A stretch of DNA of 64,000 nt, from the NCBI RefSeq assembly GCF_014648515.1, contig NZ_BMRG01000018.1, forward strand, positions 1 through 64,000. Direction: 5' to 3'. Positions 1 to 7,229 of this stretch are shown here, piece after piece. Source of the DNA: Saccharothrix coeruleofusca. Lineage in GTDB: Bacteria > Actinomycetota > Actinomycetes > Mycobacteriales > Pseudonocardiaceae. Made by a program: the position numbers and the translations under genes. The notes beneath the pieces were generated by a model. The model was given only the letters and a program-made list of their open reading frames with translations. It did not search any database and was not told the DNA's origin. The first letter of the stretch is position 1, and every line of letters starts with the position of its first letter.

Positions 1-1482
1 GGTGTGGACGTCGGTGTGCAGGACGTTTTCAAGCACCGCACGATCGCCGCACTGGCCGAGGCCGTCTCCGGCCAGTCCGCTCAGGCGGAGGAGCGCTTCG
101 CGGCTCCGTTCGAGCTGATCTCCGACGCCGACCGCGCCGCGCTGCCCACCGGGCTCGCCGACGCCTACCCGCTGTCGCGGGTGCAGCTGGGCATGGTCGT
201 CGAGATGCTGTCCGACCCCAGCGTGAACCGGTACCACAACTGCACCTCGTTCCGCGTCCACGATGACGAGCCCTTCGCCGCGGACGCCATGCGGGAAGCC
301 GTGCGGATCCTGGTCGACCGGCACGAGGTGCTGCGCACCGCCATCCACCTCCAGGGCTTCTCGGCACCCCTGCAACTGGTGCACGAGCGCGCCGAGATGG
401 CGCTGGAGGTGCACGACGTGCGCCACCTCGACGAGGACGGGCTCGGCCGGACCCTGCGCGAGTTCACCGCGCGGGAACGGGCCACTCCGTTCGACCTCGT
501 CGCCGCGCCGCTGCAGCGGATCACCGTGCACGTCGACAGCGACCGGAGCTGGTGGCTGTCGGTGACCGTGTGCCACGCGATCACCGAGGGCTGGAGCCAG
601 CGGCTGCTGGTCTCCGAGCTGCTGGAGCACTACCGGGCGCTGCGCGCCGGACGGCGGCCCGACCCGGCGCCGCTGCCGCGCGTGCGCTACGCCGACTTCA
701 TCGCCGCCGAGCTGGCCGCGCTGGAGTCGGCGGACACCAACCGCTACTGGAAGTCCGTGGTCACCAGCCGCCCCCGGTTCACCCTGCCCGACGGCTGGGG
801 CGGGCAGGCGGGCCCCGGCTACGTGCTGCCGGTGGCCTTCGGCGACCTGCGTGAGGGCTTGACGCGGCTGGCCGAGGCGGCGGGCGCGTCGCTCAAGAGC
901 GTGCTGCTCGGCGCGCACCTGGCGGTGCTGGGCAGGCTGGCCTTCGAGCCCGCGTTCTACACCGGGTACGTGTGCAGCGCCCGCCCCGAGGCCGAGGGCG
1001 CCGAGCGGGTGCCCGGCATGTACCTCAACACGGTGCCCTTCCCGCACGACGGGCGCGCGCGCACGTGGCGCGAGCTGGTGCGCGGGGTGTTCGACACCGA
1101 GAGCGAGCTGTGGGCGCACCGCGCCCTGCCCATGCCCGCCATCGCCGCGCACGCCGGACCCGGCCGGATGCTGGAGGTCATGTTCAGCTACCGGGACTTC
1201 GACGCCGCGGAGACCGACCTGGCCGACGGCACCGGCGTCGGCGAGGGCGCGGGCGAGGGGGCCAACGAGTTCCCGCTGGCGGTGTCCACCGTGCCCGGTC
1301 ACCTCGCGCTCACCGCCGACCCGGCTTTCCTGAGCCGGGCCAACGGCGAGCGGCTGGCCCTGATGTACCGAGGGGTGCTGGAGGCGATGGCCGCGGACCC
1401 GGACGGCGACCCCGCCGCCGAGCACCCGGCCGACGGCACGAACCCGACCGACGACTGGAACGACACCGCGGTGGAGTGGTGA
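1..1482 (+). CDS. NRPS C-terminal part: carrier-domain tail plus condensation domain (5' truncated)
   Basis: This is the end of a non-ribosomal peptide synthetase that starts before the window. The first 25 or so residues look like the last helix of a peptidyl-carrier domain (VQDVFKHRTIAALAEAV). A condensation domain follows at about 45-470, with the core RHEVLRT near 110 and the HHxxxDG-type active site present as CHAITEG near 193. The second His is kept, the first is Cys and the Asp is Glu, so activity is likely but not certain. The domain would join the upstream aminoacyl thioester to the amino acid loaded on the next protein. The stop codon overlaps the next ATG by one base (TGATG), so the two are translationally coupled and form a split C / A-T module. 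The true start is not visible. Confidence 0.88.
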   Translation, partial: GVDVGVQDVFKHRTIAALAEAVSGQSAQAEERFAAPFELISDADRAALPTGLADAYPLSRVQLGMVVEMLSDPSVNRYHNCTSFRVHDDEPFAADAMREAVRILVDRHEVLRTAIHLQGFSAPLQLVHERAEMALEVHDVRHLDEDGLGRTLREFTARERATPFDLVAAPLQRITVHVDSDRSWWLSVTVCHAITEGWSQRLLVSELLEHYRALRAGRRPDPAPLPRVRYADFIAAELAALESADTNRYWKSVVTSRPRFTLPDGWGGQAGPGYVLPVAFGDLREGLTRLAEAAGASLKSVLLGAHLAVLGRLAFEPAFYTGYVCSARPEAEGAERVPGMYLNTVPFPHDGRARTWRELVRGVFDTESELWAHRALPMPAIAAHAGPGRMLEVMFSYRDFDAAETDLADGTGVGEGAGEGANEFPLAVSTVPGHLALTADPAFLSRANGERLALMYRGVLEAMAADPDGDPAAEHPADGTNPTDDWNDTAVEW

Positions 1483-4268
1483 TGGCGAACCGAGTGCTGG
1501 ACCTGTTCGAGGAGCAGGCGGCGGTCACCCCCGACGCGGTGGCGCTGGTCTTCGACGGCGTGGAGCAGACCTACGCCGAGCTGGACCTGCTGGCCGACCG
1601 CTACGCGACCCTGCTGCGCGCGGCGGGCGTGCGCCGCGGTGACGCGGTGGGCCTGCTGCTGGCGCGCGGCCCGGACCTGCCCGCCGCGATGCTGGGCGTG
1701 TGGAAGGCGGGCGGCGCGTACGTGCCGCTGACCGCCGCGACCCCCGCCGAGCGGATCGGCCGCGTCCTGGCCACGGCCCAGGCCCGCGCGGTGGTCACCG
1801 GCGGTGCGCTGGCCGACCGGCTGGACGGCGTGTTCGACGGCCCCCGCGTGCGGTCGGAGGACCTGGCGGGCGCCGAGCGGGTGCGGGTGCCGGGGGAGCG
1901 GGCGGACCTGGCGTACGTGATGTTCACGTCCGGGTCCACCGGCGAGCCCAAGGGCGTGCAGATCTCCCACGGCGCGCTGATCAACCTGCTCAAGTCGATG
2001 GGCAGGCTGCTCGACGCCGAGCCCGCGCACGCCTGGCTGGCCTCCACCGCGGTGTCGTTCGACATCTCGGGGCTGGAGCTGCACCTGCCGCTGACCACCG
2101 GCGGCCGGGTGGTGCTGGCGGACGAGGAGCAGGCCGCGGACGGCCCCCGGCTGCTGGAGCTGGTGGACAAGCACTCCGCCACCCACGTGCAGGCCACCCC
2201 GTCGGGGTGGAAGCTGCTGCTGGCCGCGGGCTTCGCGCGACCGGACGTGGTCGCGCTGGTCGGCGGTGAGGAACTGCCCGCCACGCTGGCCCGGCGGCTG
2301 CGGCCCGCGGTCGGCCGCCTGGTCAACGTCTACGGCCCGACCGAGACCACCATCTGGTCCACCAGTTGGCCGGTGCCCGACCCCGTCGAGCACGTGCGCA
2401 TCGGCAGGCCGATCGCCAACACCCGCCTCTACGTCCTGGACGCGCGGGGCAGGCGGCTGCCGGTCGGCGTGACCGGCGAGCTCTACATCGCGGGCGACGG
2501 CGTGGCGCGGGGGTACGCGGGCCGCCCGGCGCTGACCGCCGAGCGGTTCCTGCCCGAACCCTTCGGCCCACGGGCGGGCGGGCGGATGTACCGCACCGGC
2601 GACCTGGCCCGGTTCACCGCCGACGGCGGCCTGGAGTTCCTGGGCCGGGCCGACCACCAGGTGAAGGTGCGCGGCCACCGCGTCGAGCTGGGCGAGATCG
2701 AGGCCGGGCTGCTCAAGCACCCGGCGGTGGCCGACGCGGTGGTGGTCGCCAGGGACCTCGGCGAGGGCGAGAAGGCGCTCGTCGGGTACGTGGTGCCCGC
2801 GGCGGACGCCACCGCCGACCCGGCGGACCTGGCGGCCTTCCTGGGCGAGTCGCTGCCCGCCTACATGGTGCCCTCGGCGTTCGTGTCGCTGCCGGAGTTC
2901 CCGCTGAGCACGGCGGGCAAGGTCAACCGCGGCGCGCTGCCCGCGCCCGACCGCGACGCCACCGCGGCGGGCAGACCCTACCAGGAGCCCGCCACGGCCA
3001 CCGAGCGGAAGCTGGCCGCGCTGTGGCAGGAGGTGCTCGGCGTGACGCGGATCGGCCGCGACGACCGGTTCTTCGACCTGGGCGGCGACTCCACGCGCGT
3101 GGTGAAATTCCTGGCCGTGGCGCAGGAAGCGGGCGTGTCGCTTTCACTGGCCACGCTCTACCAGCACGACACGATCGCCGAGCTGGGGCGGCAGCTGGAC
3201 GGCCACACCGCACGGCGCGGCCTGTCGTCGCCGGAGCCGGTGATGGCCGAGCACGGCATCCCGGCGGTCAGCATCGCCGTGATCAACGGTGGCGGGCTCG
3301 TCGCCGCGCACACCTACGGCGCCCTCACCCCCGGAGGGGCGCCCACCACACCCGACGCGCTGTTCCAAGTCGGGTCGATCAGCAAGCACGTCACCGCGCT
3401 GGCCGTGCTGCGGCTGGTCGGTGAGGGGCGGCTGGACCTGGACACCGACGTCAACGAGTACCTGACGTCGTGGCGGGTTCCCTACGCCCGCGAGGATTCG
3501 GAGAGGGTCACCCCCCGGCTGCTGATGGCCAACCTCTCCGGACTGTCGGTGACCTCCAACGAGTCCTTCCCCCGCTTTGCGGAGATGCCGACCGTCCTGG
3601 ACCTGCTGCAGGGCACACCCCCGGCCGAACCACCGCGCGTGTTCGTCGAGGGAGTCCCCGGACGGGACTTCGTCAAGCACAACACGCACTCCGCGGTGCT
3701 GCAGCAGGTCCTGGTCGACGTGGTGGGCGTCGGGTTCGCCGAGCTGATGGCCGAGCTGGTGCTGCGCCCGCTGGGCATGGACAGCAGCAGCTACGACTTC
3801 GCCCACCCGGAGACCTCCGGGCTGCCGGTCGCCCTCGGCCACGACGCCGACGGCGCGGTGCTCGACGGCGGCTGGCGCAACCGCTCCACGCAAGCCGCCG
3901 CCGGCCTGTGGACCACGGCCTCGGACCTGGCCCGCGTGGCCGTGGAGATCCGCGAGGCGCACCTGGGCGGCTCGCCAAGGGTGTTGACCCGCGAGACGGC
4001 GGAGCAGATGCTGACCGTGGCCCACCCCGGCAGCCTGTTCGGGCTGGGCACCTCGGTCGACCCCACCGGGGCCGACCTGGAGTACGGGCACGTCGGCGAG
4101 TCACCCGGCTACCGCGCGGTGACGCTGAGCAGGCTGCGGGCGGGCAGCGGCCTGGTCGTGCTGACCAACTCCGACTCCGGCCGCGAGGCGCACAAGTTCG
4201 TCGCCACCCACGCCGCGCAGCTCGTCGACGGGCTCGGCGCGGGCCTGACCACCGCGCACGAGTACTGA
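1482..4268 (+). CDS. NRPS adenylation-carrier protein with fused serine-hydrolase (PBP-type TE-like) domain
   Basis: This 928-aa protein has three parts. The adenylation domain spans about 1-500, with FTSGSTGEPKG near 146, FDIS near 192, YGPTETT near 284 and GKVNR near 478. Reading the ten specificity positions by alignment to GrsA gives D-I-L-Q-L-G-V-I-W-K, almost the classical glycine code, so glycine is the predicted substrate. The carrier domain has LGGDS near 532. From about 590 to the end lies a beta-lactamase/penicillin-binding-protein-fold serine hydrolase with SISK near 631 and a GHVG box near 868. Stand-alone enzymes of this fold (SurE type) release and cyclise peptides in trans, so release or cyclisation is inferred here. 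The usual YxN-type tyrosine is replaced: KHN stands near 731. No alpha/beta-hydrolase thioesterase is attached. Confidence 0.9.
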   Translation: MANRVLDLFEEQAAVTPDAVALVFDGVEQTYAELDLLADRYATLLRAAGVRRGDAVGLLLARGPDLPAAMLGVWKAGGAYVPLTAATPAERIGRVLATAQARAVVTGGALADRLDGVFDGPRVRSEDLAGAERVRVPGERADLAYVMFTSGSTGEPKGVQISHGALINLLKSMGRLLDAEPAHAWLASTAVSFDISGLELHLPLTTGGRVVLADEEQAADGPRLLELVDKHSATHVQATPSGWKLLLAAGFARPDVVALVGGEELPATLARRLRPAVGRLVNVYGPTETTIWSTSWPVPDPVEHVRIGRPIANTRLYVLDARGRRLPVGVTGELYIAGDGVARGYAGRPALTAERFLPEPFGPRAGGRMYRTGDLARFTADGGLEFLGRADHQVKVRGHRVELGEIEAGLLKHPAVADAVVVARDLGEGEKALVGYVVPAADATADPADLAAFLGESLPAYMVPSAFVSLPEFPLSTAGKVNRGALPAPDRDATAAGRPYQEPATATERKLAALWQEVLGVTRIGRDDRFFDLGGDSTRVVKFLAVAQEAGVSLSLATLYQHDTIAELGRQLDGHTARRGLSSPEPVMAEHGIPAVSIAVINGGGLVAAHTYGALTPGGAPTTPDALFQVGSISKHVTALAVLRLVGEGRLDLDTDVNEYLTSWRVPYAREDSERVTPRLLMANLSGLSVTSNESFPRFAEMPTVLDLLQGTPPAEPPRVFVEGVPGRDFVKHNTHSAVLQQVLVDVVGVGFAELMAELVLRPLGMDSSSYDFAHPETSGLPVALGHDADGAVLDGGWRNRSTQAAAGLWTTASDLARVAVEIREAHLGGSPRVLTRETAEQMLTVAHPGSLFGLGTSVDPTGADLEYGHVGESPGYRAVTLSRLRAGSGLVVLTNSDSGREAHKFVATHAAQLVDGLGAGLTTAHEY

Positions 4269-4288
4269 CACCCCTACGGACCGAGGGC

Positions 4289-5251
4289 ATGGGCAAGCAC
4301 ATGGGACGACACCTGATCTCCATCGGCGACCTGGCCGACCACGACCTGCGGCACATCGTCGGCCAGGGGGTGCGGTTCGCCGAAGGCTCGGCCGACCCGC
4401 GCGGCCTGCTCGACGGGGCCGTGGTCGGCGTCTACTTCCGCAAGACCTCCACCCGCACCCGCACCGCGTTCTCCAGCGGCGCGCTGAGACTGGGCGCGCG
4501 GCTGATCACCTACGGGCCCGACGACCTCCAGCTCAACACCGGCGAGACGGTCGCGGACACCGGCCGGGTGCTCGGCCGGATGCTCGACGTGCTGGTGGCC
4601 AGGACCGCGGGCGCCGAGCAGGAGCTGCGCGAGTTCGCCCAACCCGGCGGCATGGGCGTGGTCAACGCGATGAGCGCGCTGGAGCACCCGACCCAGGCGC
4701 TGGCCGACCTGACCACCCTGACCCAGCGCTTCGGCGCGGTGGACGGGCTGCGCGTGCTCTACGTCGGCGAGGGCAACAACACCTGCACCGCGCTGGCGCT
4801 GGCGCTGAGCCGGTTCTCGGGCGTGCACTTCGAGGCCCGCACGCCACCCGGCTACGGGATGCCCGAGTCGATCACCGCCGCCGCGCGGGCGCAGGCCGCC
4901 CGGACCGGCTCGACCGTGGTGGAGCGGCACGACGTGGCCGACCTGCCGCCGGACTGCCACGTCATCTACACCACCCGCTGGCAGACCACCGGCACGTCCA
5001 AACCGGACCCGCACTGGCGCCAGGCGTTCGAGCCCTACCGCGTCCACCGGGGACTGTGGCGGGACAGCCCGGACGCGGTGTTCATGCACGACCTGCCCGC
5101 CCACCGCGGCGAGGAGGTCACCGCCGAGGTGCTCGACGGGCCGCGCAGCATCGCGTTCGACCAGGCGGCGAACAAGATGACCAGTGCCATGGCGGTGCTG
5201 CGCTGGTGCGCCGCCGGGGCGGCGTCGGAGCTGGCTGGGGTGACCGGGTGA
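4289..5251 (+). CDS. ornithine-carbamoyltransferase-like enzyme of the NRPS cluster
   Basis: This is a 320-aa aspartate/ornithine carbamoyltransferase family protein. The carbamoyl-phosphate loop KTSTRTRT lies near residue 50 and the HPTQ motif near 135. The C-terminal substrate loop reads FMHDLPAHRGEE, whereas anabolic ornithine enzymes have HCLP. The Cys-to-Asp change in the amino-acid-binding loop argues for a substrate other than ornithine. Inside a peptide antibiotic cluster it probably carbamoylates an amine-bearing amino acid, or the peptide itself, as VioL-type enzymes are thought to do for ureidoalanine. It follows the NRPS by 20 nt and its stop overlaps the exporter start (GTGA). 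An alternative ATG lies at 4301; no clear ribosome-binding site separates the two. Confidence 0.85.
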   Translation: MGKHMGRHLISIGDLADHDLRHIVGQGVRFAEGSADPRGLLDGAVVGVYFRKTSTRTRTAFSSGALRLGARLITYGPDDLQLNTGETVADTGRVLGRMLDVLVARTAGAEQELREFAQPGGMGVVNAMSALEHPTQALADLTTLTQRFGAVDGLRVLYVGEGNNTCTALALALSRFSGVHFEARTPPGYGMPESITAAARAQAARTGSTVVERHDVADLPPDCHVIYTTRWQTTGTSKPDPHWRQAFEPYRVHRGLWRDSPDAVFMHDLPAHRGEEVTAEVLDGPRSIAFDQAANKMTSAMAVLRWCAAGAASELAGVTG

Positions 5252-6489
5252 GCGTCGAGGCGCAGCCGCGCCCGCTGCGCGCCAACCGCGACTTCGTGCT
5301 GCTGTGGAGCGGCGCGGGCAGCATGCTGCTGGGCAGCAAGGTCACCGTGTTCGTCTACCCGCTGCTGGCGCTGTGGGCCACCCAGTCGGCCACCGCGGCG
5401 GGCGTGGTGACGGCCGCGGTGCTGCTGCCGCAGCTGCTGGTGCAGCTGCCCGCGGGCGTGCTGGTCGACCGGGTCGACCGGCGCAGGCTGATGGTGCTGT
5501 GCGACGTGGGCTGCATCCTGCTCACCGGCAGCGTCGCCGTCGCGGTGCTGCTCGGGCACGTGTGGATCGCCCAGCTGGTCGCGGTGGCGTTCCTCCAGGG
5601 CAGCCTGGTGATCTGCTACGACCTGGCCGAGCGCGCCGCCGTGCGACACGTGGTGCCGGTGCCGCAGCTGTCGTCAGCGCTGAGCCAGAACGAGGCCCGC
5701 GCCCGCGCCGCCGGGATGCTGGGCCAGCCCATCGGCAGCGGGCTGTTCGCGCTCGCGCGCTGGTCGCCGTTCCTGTTCACCGTGGTGACCCACCTGGTGT
5801 CGCTGGTGACGTTGCTGCTGATCCGCAAGCAGTTCCAGGCCGGGCGGCCCGAGCGGCGGGACTTCCGCGCCGAGGTCGTCGAAGGGTTGCGGTGGATCTG
5901 GGGGCAGCGGCTGCTGCGCACCGCGATGATGCTGATCTCGGTGAGCAACATCGTCTTCGCCGGGTTGGGCCTGGCGGTGATGTTCGTGGTCAAGACCGGC
6001 GGTGGCTCCGCGGCCGTGCTGGGCGTGATCACCGCCATCGGCGGCCTCGGCGGCATGGTCGGCGCGCTGACCGCGACCCGGTGGCTGGCCTGGCTGAGCA
6101 TGAGGGCGCTGCTGGTCGGCGGGTTCACCGCGTGGGCGCTGACCGTCGTGCCGGTGGCGTTCGCCGACGACCCGATCACCCTCGGGGCGGCGTTCGCCGC
6201 GTTCGGCTACATCGGCGGGGTCTTCAACGTGGCGGGCGGCGTGTACCTGGTCTCCATCGCGCCGGACGCCATGATGGGGCGCGCGGTGAGCGTGATGACC
6301 CTGCTCGGCTCCGGCCTGGCCTTCCTCGGCGGCCTGGTCGTCGGGCCGCTGCTGGACGCCGTCGGCGCCACCCCCACCGTGCTGGGCCTGGCCGCCGTCA
6401 TGGCCGCCCTGGCCGTCGGGGCCCTCGCCAGCCCCGTCGTCCGCGCCGCCACCGCCACCGTCTCCGGCGCCGCGCCCAAGCGTTCCTGA
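5248..6489 (+). CDS. MFS family exporter (MFS_3 type)
   Basis: This 413-aa polytopic membrane protein has about 12 hydrophobic segments. The N-terminal region (RDFVLLWSGAGSMLLGSKV) and the loop LVDRVDRRRLMVLCDV near 80 are typical of enterobactin-exporter-like major facilitators. It would use the proton gradient to export a small molecule, presumably the peptide made by the neighbouring NRPS. The GTG start overlaps the carbamoyltransferase stop by 4 nt, so it is co-translated with the biosynthetic genes, and the reading frame has the strong GC3 bias of its neighbours. It is the last gene of the rightward NRPS operon; about 740 nt without genes follow. Confidence 0.9.
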   Translation: MSVEAQPRPLRANRDFVLLWSGAGSMLLGSKVTVFVYPLLALWATQSATAAGVVTAAVLLPQLLVQLPAGVLVDRVDRRRLMVLCDVGCILLTGSVAVAVLLGHVWIAQLVAVAFLQGSLVICYDLAERAAVRHVVPVPQLSSALSQNEARARAAGMLGQPIGSGLFALARWSPFLFTVVTHLVSLVTLLLIRKQFQAGRPERRDFRAEVVEGLRWIWGQRLLRTAMMLISVSNIVFAGLGLAVMFVVKTGGGSAAVLGVITAIGGLGGMVGALTATRWLAWLSMRALLVGGFTAWALTVVPVAFADDPITLGAAFAAFGYIGGVFNVAGGVYLVSIAPDAMMGRAVSVMTLLGSGLAFLGGLVVGPLLDAVGATPTVLGLAAVMAALAVGALASPVVRAATATVSGAAPKRS

Positions 6490-6564
6490 GCCCACCCCCT
6501 CCCGCAGCCGCGGGCGGCCACCTCCCCGGTGCCCGCCCGCGGCTTCCCCATGCCCCCACCTCCC

Positions 6565-6993
6565 CGCGAGTCGAACGCTCAGAACCCCCGAGTTCAACGC
6601 TCAGAACGGCCACGCCCGCCCTCGGCGTCACCCGCCTATGGGCGTGTTGGGCGTGTCGCCCCCGCGAGTCGCGCGTTCCGACACCACGAACCGAGCGTTC
6701 ACGCACCCGGTCCGCACTTTTCGCGCCCCAGCCCGCGCCCGCGCGCCCGCTTCCGTGCCTCGGGTAGTAGTTACCGGCCCACTCAACCCCGCCGGGTAGT
6801 ACTTGCCGACGCACCAGGGGGACGGCGCGACCCGCCATCCTTGGCGACCTGCCGCGCGGCGAGCGCCGCTCTTCAAACCCCCACCCAACCCCAACGCTCA
6901 CCCCACCCAACCCCAATGCTCACCTCACCATGCCCCAACGCTCAACTCGCGACCCGAGTGACGAACTCAGGGGTCCCGAGCGTTCGACTCGCG
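6565..6993. repeat. inverted 16-bp repeat pair and related AACGCTCA words
   Basis: CGCGAGTCGAACGCTC at 6565-6580 is the exact reverse complement of GAGCGTTCGACTCGCG at 6978-6993. Degenerate copies lie between them: CGAGTTCAACGCTCAG near 6588, GAGCGTTCACGC near 6693, and CAACGCTCAACTCGCG near 6937. All lie between the convergent MFS and MMPL genes and none overlaps a gene. I see no such words in the other intergenic gaps of the window. Confidence 0.75.
6762..6811 (+). repeat. dispersed two-part intergenic motif, copy 1
   Basis: The element reads GGGTAGTAGTTACCGGCCC, 13 unrelated bases, then GGGTAGTACTTGCCGACG. The same two blocks with the same spacing occur at 29260-29309. Each block contains a small imperfect dyad (GGTAG-N3-TTACC and GGTAG-N3-TTGCC). 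Function unknown. Confidence 0.7.
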
Positions 6994-7013
6994 CCGGGGG
7001 AGGGCATGGGAAA

Positions 7014-7053
7014 GCGGGTGGGGCGTGACCGGAGACGGTCACGCCCCACCCGC
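7014..7053. terminator. perfect 17-bp stem hairpin between convergent genes
   Basis: The arms 7014-7030 and 7037-7053 are perfectly complementary (core GGGCGTGACC / GGTCACGCCC) with the 6-nt loop GGAGAC. There is no U tract, as is common in actinobacterial terminators. It lies between the MFS (plus) and MMPL (minus) genes and could act in both directions. Confidence 0.6.
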
Positions 7054-7187
7054 GAGAGGCGAGGGGCCGGTCGAGGCTGGGGGGAGCGCTCGACCGACCC
7101 CTCGCTGGGCACCCGCCTCGCGGCTGGGCCTGGGTACTGGCCGGAGGCGGGTTGGTCCGGGTGCTACCTCGGACGGGGCGCAGGGCT

Positions 7188-7215
7188 CCGCCACCCGGAC
7201 GGGACCGGGTGGCGG
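7188..7215 (-). terminator. hairpin directly after the MMPL gene
   Basis: CCGCCACCCGG at 7188-7198 pairs with CCGGGTGGCGG at 7205-7215 around a 6-nt loop. It begins about 15 nt past the stop codon of the leftward MMPL gene, the right place for its terminator. Confidence 0.6.
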
Positions 7216-7229
7216 GAACCCCCGCTGGT

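Larger units (their letters stand above)
6490..7187. other. convergent intergenic region with short repeats
   Basis: There is no convincing gene here: reading frames lack ribosome-binding sites and GC3 bias. The stretch holds several copies of an AACGCTCA / TGAGCGTT-type word, an exact inverted pair of a 16-mer, one copy of a two-part motif that recurs at 29.3 kb, and a long perfect hairpin at 7014-7053. Confidence 0.7.

Noticed and set aside
1299-2720. Long antisense reading frames opposite the NRPS genes (and similar ones opposite most genes)
   Set aside because: In DNA with extreme GC3 the opposite frames stay open by chance. These translate to Arg/Gly/Pro/His-rich sequence without motifs or ribosome-binding sites.
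7014-7053. Perfect hairpins (also 33175-33216, 47077-47118) considered as attachment sites or transposon ends
   Set aside because: Each lies directly behind one or two stop codons with a short loop, and no integrase or transposase is in the window; terminators explain them.
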